Below, piece by piece: positions 8,132 through 17,057 of a stretch of DNA of 64,000 nt. The notes under the pieces were generated by a model, which saw only the letters and a list, made by a program, of their open reading frames with translations, was not told where the DNA came from and did not search any database. Made by a program: the position numbers and the translations under genes. Within the stretch, counting starts at the first letter, position 1; each line of letters opens with the position of its first letter. Source of the stretch: DATKCF01 sp035513345 (GTDB lineage Bacteria > Gemmatimonadota > Gemmatimonadetes > Longimicrobiales > RSA9); assembly GCA_035513345.1 (NCBI GenBank), contig DATKCF010000125.1, forward strand, positions 1-64,000, given 5' to 3'.

Positions 8132-8143
8132 GACAGTCTGACC

Positions 8144-9013
8144 ATGCGTGCTCCCGGCCATGGCGGTATCCTGCGTTTCTCCGGTCTCCGGCGCGAGGTC
8201 CGTATCCGCGCGGACGGCGCTGCGCTCGACCACCTGCGCATGAACTTCGCCGCCATGACGGTGGCCGGCGAGGGCGAGCCGCAGCTCGACTACGAAGTGT
8301 CGGGCGACGACGCGGCAGGCTGGCGTCTGCGTCGAAACGGCACTGCCATAGCCATGGCCGACCCGGTCGATGGCGATCCGCTGGTGCTGCGAACGCTGGG
8401 CGAACTCACGTACGTCATCGAGAGCGATCTCATCGTCCAGCTTCAGTTGCTGCGGCCCGATCTGCTGTTCGTGCACGCGGCCGCGCTCGAACTCGATGGC
8501 GCCGTTCACCTCGTGACCGGCCCGTCCGGCGCCGGCAAGTCCACGACATGCTGGGGACTGCTGCACGAAGGGTTCCGCTACCTGAGTGACGAGATCGCGC
8601 CCGTCGATATCGCCACGTTCGCCGTTTCCGCCTACCCGCACGCACTGTGCATGAAGCGCGATCCGCCGGCCAGCCATCCCGTACCCGAGCCGGTCCGCCG
8701 GACATCGCGCGGCCTGCACGTCCCGATCGACGCGGACCGGCTCGCATCGACCGACCCGCCGAGGGTCCTGCGTTCGATCTTCTTCGTCGACCATGATCCC
8801 GATCGCGTCGATCCATTCGTCTATCCGGTCAGCAGGGCCGAAGCGGCTGCTCGTATCTATCCGAACATCCTCAATGCGCTCGCGCACGACAATGACGGGC
8901 TTGCCGCCGCGGCCGCGCTCGCGGCGAACGTCCATGCGTTCCGGCTCCAGGCCGCGGACCTGTCCGCCACCTGCCGGCTCGTTCGCGATACCGTCGAGCG
9001 GATCACGTTGTAA
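8144..9013 (+). CDS. HPr-kinase-related protein
   Basis: A 289-residue protein with the P-loop GPSGAGKST (126-134, Lys132) and the following region GFRYLSDEIAPVD, as in HPr kinase/phosphorylase. The N-terminus ILRFSGLRREVRIR fits the start of HprK-related kinase A proteins. Such kinases occur beside PqqD-like and nucleotidyltransferase genes, and in some lasso-peptide clusters related enzymes phosphorylate the peptide. Here the likely substrate is the exported small peptide or the partner protein. This is inference. A GTG at 8120 is an alternative start overlapping the divergent gene. Confidence 0.75.
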   Translation: MRAPGHGGILRFSGLRREVRIRADGAALDHLRMNFAAMTVAGEGEPQLDYEVSGDDAAGWRLRRNGTAIAMADPVDGDPLVLRTLGELTYVIESDLIVQLQLLRPDLLFVHAAALELDGAVHLVTGPSGAGKSTTCWGLLHEGFRYLSDEIAPVDIATFAVSAYPHALCMKRDPPASHPVPEPVRRTSRGLHVPIDADRLASTDPPRVLRSIFFVDHDPDRVDPFVYPVSRAEAAARIYPNILNALAHDNDGLAAAAALAANVHAFRLQAADLSATCRLVRDTVERITL

Positions 9014-9063
9014 CCTGAAGAGGCAGGATCGGGCGACCGGTACGGCGACCCTGTCAGGCTGAT

Positions 9064-9092
9064 TTGTGCGTTGGCGAGTGGGCGGCCATAGT
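9064..9092 (+). promoter_or_regulatory. Leaderless promoter TTGTGC-N17-CATAGT
   Basis: A -35 box TTGTGC (9064-9069), 17-bp spacer and -10 box CATAGT (9087-9092) are followed after 7 nt by the ATG at 9100. The expected transcription start coincides with the start codon. The element is a near-copy of the one at 5258-5286, which suggests that the regulator/PqqD genes and the ABC transporter share a control signal. Confidence 0.65.
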
Positions 9093-9099
9093 CAATGCG

Positions 9100-9867
9100 A
9101 TGATACGGACTGAACAACTGTCGCGCAGTTACGGTGACAAGCAGGCGTTGGTCGACCTGAGTATCGAGGTCGAGCCGGGCGAGATTCTCGGGTTCCTCGG
9201 ACCGAACGGGGCGGGGAAGTCGACCACCGTGAAAATCCTGACCGGGCTGATACGGCCGTCAGCGGGCCGCGCCGTGGTAGCGGGTTTCGACGTGGTCGAG
9301 CATCCGCTGGAGGTCAAGCGGCGTATCGGCTATGTGCCCGAGACGGCAGCGCTCTACGAAGCGCTTACGGCAGCGGAGTACCTCGAGCTGGTCGCGTGCC
9401 TGCACCACATGGATCCGAAGACGGCCGCCGCCCGGCGAGACGAGCTGCTCGAGCTGTTCGGCCTCGGCGACGCGCGCAACCAGCGCATGACGGAGTACTC
9501 GAAGGGGATGCGCCAGAAGGTCGTGATGGTCGCGGCGCTGCTGCACCGGCCTGAAGTGCTGTTCCTCGATGAGCCGTTCGACGGTCTGGACGCCAACGCG
9601 GCAGCCGTGTCCAAGGAGTTGCTCAAGCGACTTGCCAGCCAGGGCCGTACGATCCTCTTCTGCTCGCACATTCTCGAAGTCGTCGAACGCGTCTGCTCGC
9701 GCATCGTCATCATCAACGATGGCCGTCAGATCGCGGCTGGCACCGCCGGCTCGATCCGGGAAGCGACGGGTGCGGCCACGCTCGAACAGGCGTTCAGCCG
9801 GCTTACCGGTGTACGTGATGTAGGCGACGTCGCGACCGACCTCCTCTCGGCGCTGGACCGCACGTGA
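9100..9867 (+). CDS. ABC transporter ATP-binding protein
   Basis: A 255-residue ATPase of the ABC-2 exporter type (CcmA-like). Walker A GPNGAGKST is at 34-42, the signature appears as EYSKGMRQK and Walker B as VLFLDEPFDGLD, followed by the H-loop in LFCSHILEVVERV. The start at 9100 is preferred over 9064 because the promoter boxes occupy 9064-9092. Its stop codon overlaps the permease start (GTGA), so the two are translated together. It would energise export by the following membrane protein; the proximity to the peptide locus makes peptide or modified-product export possible. Confidence 0.9.
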   Translation: MIRTEQLSRSYGDKQALVDLSIEVEPGEILGFLGPNGAGKSTTVKILTGLIRPSAGRAVVAGFDVVEHPLEVKRRIGYVPETAALYEALTAAEYLELVACLHHMDPKTAAARRDELLELFGLGDARNQRMTEYSKGMRQKVVMVAALLHRPEVLFLDEPFDGLDANAAAVSKELLKRLASQGRTILFCSHILEVVERVCSRIVIINDGRQIAAGTAGSIREATGAATLEQAFSRLTGVRDVGDVATDLLSALDRT

Positions 9868-11477
9868 ACCGGCTGCTGACCGCGCTCGGTGTCGACTACG
9901 CGCAGTGGAAGGCATTGACTGTAGCGTCGCTGAAGATTGACCTGCGCGCCGGTTCGTTCGGCGGCGCACGCACCAGCCGCAACGCCAGCGGCAGAAAGGC
10001 CATCATCGGCCAGGCCATCTTCTACGGCATGCTCGGCGTAGTGATGGCAATGACGATCTGGAATCTGGGCGACCGGTTCGTGGCCTCGACGCTGTTGTAC
10101 AGCTACACCATCGTGATGGTCGGAACCGCCATGCTCGTCGATCATAACACGGCCATCACGTCGCCGACCGACTATGGCGTCCTCGGATATCAGCCGGTCA
10201 CGTCGCGCACGTACTTTGCCTGCAAGCTCACCAGCGCGCTGGTCTACACGTTCGCTATGAGCACGGCACTGGCCGTCTTGCCGGCGATCGCGCTCTTCAT
10301 CCGGTACGGCATTGCGGTGGGCGTGGCCGGCGTGCTCGCACTGTACGTCTGCGCGACGGCAGTCGCGCTCGCGATCGTGGCCGGCTATGCGTGGCTCATG
10401 CAGCGAGTCGGCACGCGCCGGCTGCAGAGCGCACTGTCGTACGTGCAGATGGCGACCGGCATGCTCGTCTACGGTGGCTTCATCCTCACGTCCGGTGCTG
10501 TGTCGCGCAACACCCTTGCCGAGTTCACAGTCGAGCGCACGCCGTGGCTGATGTTCTATCCGGCGACGTGGTTCGCAAGCTGGCTCGAGCTTGCCGATGG
10601 CAGCACACTGCCGCTCGACATTGCGCCCGTGATCGCATCGATCGCGATTGTCGCGTGGCTCGCGACACGGCTGCGCGGCCGACTCTCGCTCGAGTACTCC
10701 GCTCGCCTGGCCGAACTCGCGGCCACGACGTCCCTCTCATCGTCGACCAGCGCCACGCTCCGTCCCGGCCGGTGGTTCCGCACGGGCGAGGCAAGGGCGG
10801 TCGCGATCCTCGTACGCAGCCATTTCCGCAACGATCTCAAGTTCCGCATGGGCGTGCTCGCGGTCGTTCCGCTGACTCTCGTCTACCTGCTGCTCGGCCT
10901 TCGCGAGGCCGCCGCGGGCGGCCCGGCGGGCGCGGGCGGCGGCAGCTTCTCGATGGTCTCGATCGCCGTGATGTTGTTCCCCATGCTGCTCAAACAGCAT
11001 CTCGCGCACAGCGATTCGTTCCGGGCGTCATGGATCTTCTTCTCGACACCCGCGGACCAGACGGACGTGATCCGGTCGGCGAAAAACGTGCTGCTTGCGT
11101 TCTTCCTGCTGCCGTACCTTGCCTTCGTGGGCGCCGCCCTGGCGTTCGTGACGCGCGACTGGGCGTACGTCGTCGTCTATCTGCTGCTGCTCGGCTCGCT
11201 CAGTCACATCGCTCTGCTGATGCTGACGCTGATCCGGCCCGAGCTGCCGTTCTCGAAGCCGGTCGAGAAGGCAAGGGGATCGTCGGGCATCATCGGTGCC
11301 ATGGTCGTCGTCTCGATTCTCGGTGCGGCACTGCCATTCATTGCGCGCGCCGTACGGGTCGACACGGTCGCGACGGTTGTTGCGTTCGCTGTCATCGCGG
11401 CGGTCACGCTCGCGCTCGACCGGCTGACCCGACTCCGCATCGAGCGACAGGCCGTACGCCTCGAGTTCCAGGGCTGA
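9864..11477 (+). CDS. ABC-2 type permease
   Basis: A 537-residue integral membrane protein with about ten to twelve hydrophobic segments in two halves, divided by a polar stretch near residues 285-320. It starts with GTG inside the ATPase stop codon. There is no conserved catalytic motif; assignment rests on hydrophobicity, size and coupling to the ATPase. The Gly/Ala-rich insert AAAGGPAGAGGGSF lies just after one membrane segment. The exported substrate is not known. Confidence 0.75.
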   Translation: MNRLLTALGVDYAQWKALTVASLKIDLRAGSFGGARTSRNASGRKAIIGQAIFYGMLGVVMAMTIWNLGDRFVASTLLYSYTIVMVGTAMLVDHNTAITSPTDYGVLGYQPVTSRTYFACKLTSALVYTFAMSTALAVLPAIALFIRYGIAVGVAGVLALYVCATAVALAIVAGYAWLMQRVGTRRLQSALSYVQMATGMLVYGGFILTSGAVSRNTLAEFTVERTPWLMFYPATWFASWLELADGSTLPLDIAPVIASIAIVAWLATRLRGRLSLEYSARLAELAATTSLSSSTSATLRPGRWFRTGEARAVAILVRSHFRNDLKFRMGVLAVVPLTLVYLLLGLREAAAGGPAGAGGGSFSMVSIAVMLFPMLLKQHLAHSDSFRASWIFFSTPADQTDVIRSAKNVLLAFFLLPYLAFVGAALAFVTRDWAYVVVYLLLLGSLSHIALLMLTLIRPELPFSKPVEKARGSSGIIGAMVVVSILGAALPFIARAVRVDTVATVVAFAVIAAVTLALDRLTRLRIERQAVRLEFQG

Positions 11478-11645
11478 AGCGCCAGCGGTTTCATTGACGC
11501 AACCGGCCATGCGTCGGGTGATCATGGCCAAAGCGGTCTCCCTGTGTCACTATTGGATTGCAGAGTCATCCATGTCGAGGCAGGCCGACGACGACGGCGA
11601 CAGCCGCATCGGCCGCGGCTTCGACGTTGAGGAGCAACCGCATCG

Positions 11646-14594
11646 ATGTCAGGCAAGACCGGAGGCAACTCGCCGTGCCCGTGCGGCTCGGGCCGGAAGT
11701 ACAGGAACTGCTGCCTGCCGCGCCGATCCGAGGAGCGGGGCGGGAGCTGGAAAGCGGAAGCGGCGGCCGCGCTGGTGTGGGAGGCCGACGTGTTCCCCAT
11801 GGCAGTGCAGGACGACGAACCGCACGGCCGGCCGACGATGACGCTGGTGACCGCGGCGGGCTACGTCGTCGAGATGCGCACGAGCGTGAAACCGCTCGGC
11901 GAGGTGTCCGCGATCGCGAACCAGATCGAGGGCGCTGTGGTCGCTGCGGCCGCCAGCCTCGGCAACTATCCGGTCGAGCTGGTGGTGCGGCACGAAACAG
12001 TGGGAGCGGCGCTGGCGAAGCGACTGTCCGACCGGAGCGTCACGGTCCGCACCGGTGCGCTCGTCGATTGGGAGCTGGCGGCACGTACCGCCCATTCCGA
12101 AATCACCCGGACGGACCTGTGGCCAACGTTGTCCGCGCCCGACAGCTGGTTCGCCTGGGGAATAGGCCCGAAGGCCATCGCGAGGTTCTTCGACGCCATC
12201 GCCACGCTGTTTCGGGCCGCTGGCCGGGACCATCTCGTCGGGAACAACTCCGCCGAAGTCGGCCTGCCGGACCAGACCTTGTGGAGCGTCCGCTGTCTGC
12301 GCGACGCCGACGGCCATTTCGCCATCACGCTCTTCGAGGACCCGGATGACGCGTGGGCGAATGATCCGGGCGAGGGCCTGCCAGACTGGTTCGGTGTCGT
12401 CATCATGATCGGATTCCGGAACCGCGCCGACCTACCGGTTGCCGTTCAAAAGGAGATTGCGTCGGGCGGCTGGACGCTGGCCTCGCCCGACGCGTGTCCG
12501 GCCATACTCGTCGTGAACACGCCGGGCGGCGGGCTGTCGCGCGAACTTGCGGGCCGCGCAACGAGCGCGATTACGGCGCTGGCCGCGTTCGCCGCCGACC
12601 GCGTCGCCGATCTCGAGTCCGGCCATGGCGGCCGCCCCATTCGGTGGGCGAACCACCAACTACGTGCGACGGTCACGTTCACGCCCAACGCTCCGTTCCA
12701 GTGGCCGATGCCCGACCAGGTGGCGGCCGCCTGCTCGACCGGTCCGGGTGCCTTGCCCGCCGCGGTCATCGATCCGGCGCTCACGGCCGAAGCGCTCGCG
12801 CGCGACGCCCACCGCATGATCCAGGCGTTCGACGCCTCACTCGAGGCAGCCGGACTGAAACAGCAGAGTGTGAGACGACACGTTTCGAACGCCCTCTCGT
12901 TGCTCGACTATCTGATCGGCGACTGCCAGGTGCCGCCGGCCGCAGCCACCGAGCGCGATCTCCGCATCTTCATGTACGACTGGTTTCCCCGCCAGCAGGA
13001 ATCGCACGCCAGCATCGCATCGCTCCGCACTTCGTTGCGCAAGTTCTTCGCATGGATCGATGTCGAGTACGGCATCCGGTACCCGTGGGCACGCCCCATT
13101 CTCGATGACGTCGGGTCGTTTGCCATCCGCGCGGATAGCGCGCCCGCGCCGCACGTGTCCGACGACCAGCTCCTCAACTGGATCCGACCTGTCTACCTCG
13201 ACCTCGTCGGCCGACTGATGGTCCCGTCCATCGAACTCGCAGGTGACGACCAGTGGCTGCCGAGGTCGGGTTCCATCGAGGAACGCCTCTGGAAACGACT
13301 CGAACGTTCGTGGATGGGCTGGCGCGATGAACTGATCAGGGCCGGCGTCACCGACCGCGTCGCGCTCCGGAGCGCTCTGCTCGAAAGACAGACGCAGTGG
13401 ACCCTCTCGCCGCCCGCTCACGGCGCCGACACTCGGTCCATTCGACAGATCGTCCTCGACGAACGCGCCGACCGCAACGCTGCAGAGTCCGCGACCGCGA
13501 ATGTGCGACGCAACGCCATGAGGTCCGTCGGCCGCACAACCGGCCACGCCGGTTCGACCGCGTCGCCCGACTCACGCATCTGGCGGCTCCACGTCTCCAT
13601 CGACGGTATCGATCCACCCGTCTGGCGCCGCCTCGAAGTGTCCGGCAACGTTACGCTCCGACAGCTCCACTACATCCTTCAGCACGCCCTCGGCTGGTCG
13701 GACGCGCACCTGCACCGCTTCCAGGTCGGCGAACAGTCCTGGGGTGAGCCGGACCCCGAGGGCTGGCTCGACTTCCACGATGATCAGACCACTCGCCTGT
13801 GCGACATCGCCGGTGCCGAGGATGCCGGCGTGCTCTACCAATACGACTTCGGCGACTCCTGGAAGCACAGTATCGTCGTCGAGCGCATCTTCACCGTTGC
13901 AGATCCTCTGCCGTATCCTCGCCTCGTCGATGGCGAGCGCGCCTGCCCGCCCGAGGACTGCGGCGGCGCATGGGGCTACCAGGAACTGCTCGGAGTCCTC
14001 GACGATCCGGCCCACCATCAGCATGATGAACTGCTCGATTGGCTGGGCGACGACTTCGATCCCGAATCGTTCGACGCAGCCGCGGTTGACCAGCGGCTGG
14101 CCGCGTTCCGCTCCGACCCGGGCGATGCGGAGGTCGCCGCGCACAACGTGCGCGCCGTTCTGGCAACACTCGACGAAGCTGCCGCCAACAGCATCTGGCC
14201 TGCCGGTATCGTCTCGGCCGCCCGCAACCTGATCGAGGCCCACGCCGCCGCTGACCCCGGCGAGTTCGCCCGCCTGCGCAAGCCGGCCGTCTGGGCGGCC
14301 GCCGCGCTCCACGCCGCATGGAGGCTGGCAGGCCCCGTCGCCGCGCCCACCGCTACCGCCCTGGCCGACCAGTTCGATGTCTCGACCGCCGCCGTTGCCT
14401 CACGAAGTCACACGCTGCGCAAGCACGGATCGCTCGCCACAGCCGGCCAGCGCCTGCCGGACGACCACGCGTCACCCGCGGGCTACAGCGCCTCGCCTGA
14501 TCGCACGGACGCGGACGCCGATGCCGGCACAGCCGAAACGGATGGCGGCCGTTCGTCCAACGGTCCCCGGCGAGGCCAGCTGCGACTCCTGTAG
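11646..14594 (+). CDS. SEC-C / recombinase-core-like / pRiA4b ORF-3-like fusion protein
   Basis: A 982-residue multidomain protein. The N-terminus has the zinc-binding SEC-C motif CPCGSGRKYRNCC (residues 11-23). A middle part around residues 390-475 (LLDYLIGDCQVPP... ASIASLRTSLRKFFAWI) resembles the SAM-like core-binding domain of tyrosine recombinases, without a catalytic domain. Around 640-790 is a pRiA4b ORF-3/IS1096 TnpR-like domain: IWRLHVSIDGIDPPVWRRLEV, YQYDFGDSWKHSI and CPPEDCGGAWGY are its hallmarks. A helical end with DQFDVSTAAVASRSHTL looks like a helix-turn-helix. The start has GAGGAG 9 nt upstream. Function is unknown; SEC-C and pRiA4b domains recur in mobile and defence-linked genes. 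Confidence 0.75.
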   Translation: MSGKTGGNSPCPCGSGRKYRNCCLPRRSEERGGSWKAEAAAALVWEADVFPMAVQDDEPHGRPTMTLVTAAGYVVEMRTSVKPLGEVSAIANQIEGAVVAAAASLGNYPVELVVRHETVGAALAKRLSDRSVTVRTGALVDWELAARTAHSEITRTDLWPTLSAPDSWFAWGIGPKAIARFFDAIATLFRAAGRDHLVGNNSAEVGLPDQTLWSVRCLRDADGHFAITLFEDPDDAWANDPGEGLPDWFGVVIMIGFRNRADLPVAVQKEIASGGWTLASPDACPAILVVNTPGGGLSRELAGRATSAITALAAFAADRVADLESGHGGRPIRWANHQLRATVTFTPNAPFQWPMPDQVAAACSTGPGALPAAVIDPALTAEALARDAHRMIQAFDASLEAAGLKQQSVRRHVSNALSLLDYLIGDCQVPPAAATERDLRIFMYDWFPRQQESHASIASLRTSLRKFFAWIDVEYGIRYPWARPILDDVGSFAIRADSAPAPHVSDDQLLNWIRPVYLDLVGRLMVPSIELAGDDQWLPRSGSIEERLWKRLERSWMGWRDELIRAGVTDRVALRSALLERQTQWTLSPPAHGADTRSIRQIVLDERADRNAAESATANVRRNAMRSVGRTTGHAGSTASPDSRIWRLHVSIDGIDPPVWRRLEVSGNVTLRQLHYILQHALGWSDAHLHRFQVGEQSWGEPDPEGWLDFHDDQTTRLCDIAGAEDAGVLYQYDFGDSWKHSIVVERIFTVADPLPYPRLVDGERACPPEDCGGAWGYQELLGVLDDPAHHQHDELLDWLGDDFDPESFDAAAVDQRLAAFRSDPGDAEVAAHNVRAVLATLDEAAANSIWPAGIVSAARNLIEAHAAADPGEFARLRKPAVWAAAALHAAWRLAGPVAAPTATALADQFDVSTAAVASRSHTLRKHGSLATAGQRLPDDHASPAGYSASPDRTDADADAGTAETDGGRSSNGPRRGQLRLL

Positions 14595-14635
14595 GGCAGG
14601 GATTGTGGTTGCCCGCGGAATCGGTTGGGCAGGCG

Positions 14636-14703
14636 ATTCCGGGGCAGGCTTTTCGCGGGCACGCGTTTCTGGGGCTGGTTTTTGGGGCGAGTTTCTGGGG
14701 GGG
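14636..14703. repeat. TTTCTGGGG-rich intergenic repeat, copy 4
   Basis: The stretch contains CGTTTCTGGGGCTGGTT, TTTTGGGGCGAG and TTTCTGGGGGGG in the same orientation as copies 1 and 2. It follows the stop of the SEC-C fusion gene by about 40 bp. No gene is seen from 14595 to 15012. Confidence 0.65.
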
Positions 14704-14850
14704 CTCTCGCCGTCAGCCGAGATCACCGGGCGGGGCACAGGTGACATGTGCGTGGCCGCCAGCGGCAGGGCAACTCCTGTCGGCAGGCGCGGCAAACCCT
14801 CGGCAAACCCGCCGCGACAAAGCAGGCCATCCGTGCAGATCCGCGGCGGG

Positions 14851-14974
14851 GTTTGTCCCGTTGACCGCGCCTGGCGCGGTCAATCGTGCGCAGGCGTTTC
14901 AGCGACGAGGGTGTTTGTCCCTCTGCCCGCGCCTGGCGCGGGCGATCGTACACGGGCGTGTCAGCGACGCGGTG
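14851..14974. repeat. Tandem 62-bp repeat, each unit with a GC-rich palindrome
   Basis: Two units start with GTTTGTCCC at 14851 and 14913 and a partial third with GTTTGATC at 14974. Unit 1 contains a perfect inverted repeat at 14861-14883 (11-bp arm TTGACCGCGCC, one-base loop). Unit 2 contains a 9-bp-arm inverted repeat at 14925-14943 (GCCCGCGCC, one-base loop). The second half of each unit ends TCAGCGACG. They lie between convergent genes and could act as a two-hairpin transcription barrier or be a REP-like element. Confidence 0.7.
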
Positions 14975-15012
14975 TTTGATCGCCGGATCGCCGCCGCCTC
15001 GCGGGCCGGCGT

Positions 15013-16413
15013 CTACTGCAGCCGGATCGGCTCGACGCTGCCGTTGTGGCGGCTCTGCTCGGCGGCGAAGCCCATCAGATGGCTCTCGATGGATACGTCG
15101 ATCGTCGAACTCAGCAGCGATGCGTTCTGTGTCGCCACGGCTTCGACCCAGTTCGCCACGAGTCGCCAGTCGCCGCCACCGTGACCGTCGGCGGCGAACC
15201 GATCGACGTTGAGCGCGCTGCTTTCCAGAACTGTTGATTGCCGCGTGCGGAAGTCGACGATCCGCATCTGGCTCATGTCGCCTTCGATGTAGCCCATGCT
15301 GCCCATGACGCGCGTGCGTCGCCCACCGAACGGCGTGAAAGCCTCCATGCTGAAGCTTGCCGTTACGCCGCCGGCGAACAGGATGTTCGCGACGTAGTGG
15401 TCGCACTGGTCGTTGTCCATTCGGTACACACAACGGCCGTAGTCCGTCGTTCGCAGATAGTCGAGAATTGCGGAGTCCCACTCTGTTCGATCATCTGGCA
15501 GATCGAACACGTAGAGTCGCTGCCGGTCACGATGGTAGATGCGGAGCGCCGAGTACGGGCAGGTGCTCTCGACCGCGCAACCGTCCATGCAGCGCGCCGT
15601 GCTTCCCTGCGGCGCGTTCGCCGCGGTGAACCAGGAGAGGTCGCCGAATGCGTGGATGCTCGAGCTCTCTCGGCCGATCATCCAGCGGAGGATGTCCAGG
15701 TCGTGGCTCGATTTGGCGAGTATGATCGGCGTGGTGGTGACACTGTCATGCCAGTTGCCTCGAACGTACGAGTGCGCCATGTGAACGTGCTCGATCGGCT
15801 CCATGTGCTGGATGCTGACGACCTGACCGATGGCGTCGGACTGCATGAGTTCGCGCATCCTGACGAAGTATGGTGCGTATCGCAGGACGTGACAGACGGC
15901 CACTATCCGGCCGGTCTCCCGGCTGCGGGCCAGGATGTCGCGGCACTCCTGTTCGGATGGGGAGATCGGCTTCTCGAGGAGTACATCGTAGCCGAGGCGT
16001 AACGCCTCCATGCACGGCCCGTAATGCAGGTCATCGGGAGTGCTGATGATGATCGCGTCGGCAAACTTCGGGCGTTCGAACACGTGCTCCCATGTGACGA
16101 ACCGGCGGTCGTCCGCTATGGCGTGCTTGCTCGCGTAGCGCTCCTGCCGGATCGGGATCGGCTCGGCCACGCCGACGATGCGGAGCCGGTCGGGATACTC
16201 GGCGGCGTAGTCGCCGTAGACGTTGCCGCGCGAGCCGGCGCCCAGTGTGACGGCGGTCACGGGCTCGGCCAGCCGGGTGAGCAACGTGTCGTCGGGAAGG
16301 ATGAGCGGCTCGCCATGCTCGTTGCGCGCATGCATCGACCACGGAAAGAACGCGCCGCCGACCCAGACGCCGAGAGTCTTCAGGGAATCCCTGCGCGAAA
16401 CGCGGTTCGCCAT
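15013..16413 (-). CDS. Exported Gfo/Idh/MocA-family oxidoreductase
   Basis: A 466-residue NAD(P)-dependent sugar-type dehydrogenase fold. A twin-arginine-like start, MANRVSRRDSLKTLGVWVGG, predicts export. The Rossmann turn is TLGAGSRGNVYG and the substrate-side motif VLLEKPIS carries the conserved Lys. The C-terminal half has a four-Cys set (CMDGCAVESTCPYS plus a later Cys) unusual enough to note, perhaps binding metal. The start at 16413 was taken because GGAG lies 6 nt upstream; an ATG 12 nt earlier is possible. Substrate unknown; relatives act on glycosides or inositols. Confidence 0.85.
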   Translation of the reverse strand: MANRVSRRDSLKTLGVWVGGAFFPWSMHARNEHGEPLILPDDTLLTRLAEPVTAVTLGAGSRGNVYGDYAAEYPDRLRIVGVAEPIPIRQERYASKHAIADDRRFVTWEHVFERPKFADAIIISTPDDLHYGPCMEALRLGYDVLLEKPISPSEQECRDILARSRETGRIVAVCHVLRYAPYFVRMRELMQSDAIGQVVSIQHMEPIEHVHMAHSYVRGNWHDSVTTTPIILAKSSHDLDILRWMIGRESSSIHAFGDLSWFTAANAPQGSTARCMDGCAVESTCPYSALRIYHRDRQRLYVFDLPDDRTEWDSAILDYLRTTDYGRCVYRMDNDQCDHYVANILFAGGVTASFSMEAFTPFGGRRTRVMGSMGYIEGDMSQMRIVDFRTRQSTVLESSALNVDRFAADGHGGGDWRLVANWVEAVATQNASLLSSTIDVSIESHLMGFAAEQSRHNGSVEPIRLQ

Positions 16414-16578
16414 GATGGTCTCCATCGACGTGAGCGGTGACGCCGGTCAGCGTATCATGCTTGACGGGTTCCCGCCAACGGACCGCGGTCCGCGCGCACA
16501 CATGGCCAGAGAGCGGCGCGGGAACGCGCGCGCCGCCGGGGTTTACTGAAGACGATACATCCAGACCGAGGAGGCAGC

Positions 16579-17040
16579 ATGCTCGTCCGTGATCTCCTTC
16601 AGAGGAAGCGGTCCGAGACGGTGACGGTCCGGCCCGGCGACCGGGTGATCACGGCCGCGGAGATGCTCATGAGGCACGGGATCGGTGCACTGCCGGTTGT
16701 CGAGGCCGGCGTTCCGATCGGGCTCCTGTCGGAGCGCGATATCGTGCGGGCCGCGGCGGTCAACGTCGACGGGCTTGCCAGGACCGCGGTCGAGCAGAGT
16801 ATGCGCCGGCCCGCGCCCACCTGCTCGGCCGATGACCCGATCCCCGTCGTGATGGCACGCATGACGCGCGACCGGCTGCGTCACCTCGTCGTGACCGAGA
16901 ACGGCCGTCTGGCCGGCGTGATCTCGGTAGGCGACCTGGTCAAGTACCGGCTCGACGAACTCGAAACCGAGACCGGTGTGCTCCGGGACTACGTGGCCGG
17001 GCAGCGGGCTGGCAGTACGATCCCGGGTCCTCGCCGTTGA
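16579..17040 (+). CDS. Two-CBS-domain protein
   Basis: A 153-residue protein made of a CBS pair and little else. CBS1 spans about residues 8-62 (TVRPGDRVITAAEMLMRHGIGALPVV) and CBS2 about 75-130 (DDPIPVVMARMTRDRLRHLVV). Such pairs bind adenosine nucleotides and regulate other proteins. GAGGAGG lies 4 nt before the ATG. The next gene starts 17 nt after the stop, so it may be the first gene of the ring-cleavage operon, but no functional link is obvious. Confidence 0.9.
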   Translation: MLVRDLLQRKRSETVTVRPGDRVITAAEMLMRHGIGALPVVEAGVPIGLLSERDIVRAAAVNVDGLARTAVEQSMRRPAPTCSADDPIPVVMARMTRDRLRHLVVTENGRLAGVISVGDLVKYRLDELETETGVLRDYVAGQRAGSTIPGPRR

Positions 17041-17057
17041 CCGGGATTCGCCAGTTC

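Noticed and set aside
14595..15012. CRISPR array suspected from short tandem repeats
   Set aside because: Only two and a half units of 62 bp without distinct unique spacers, and no cas gene in the window.
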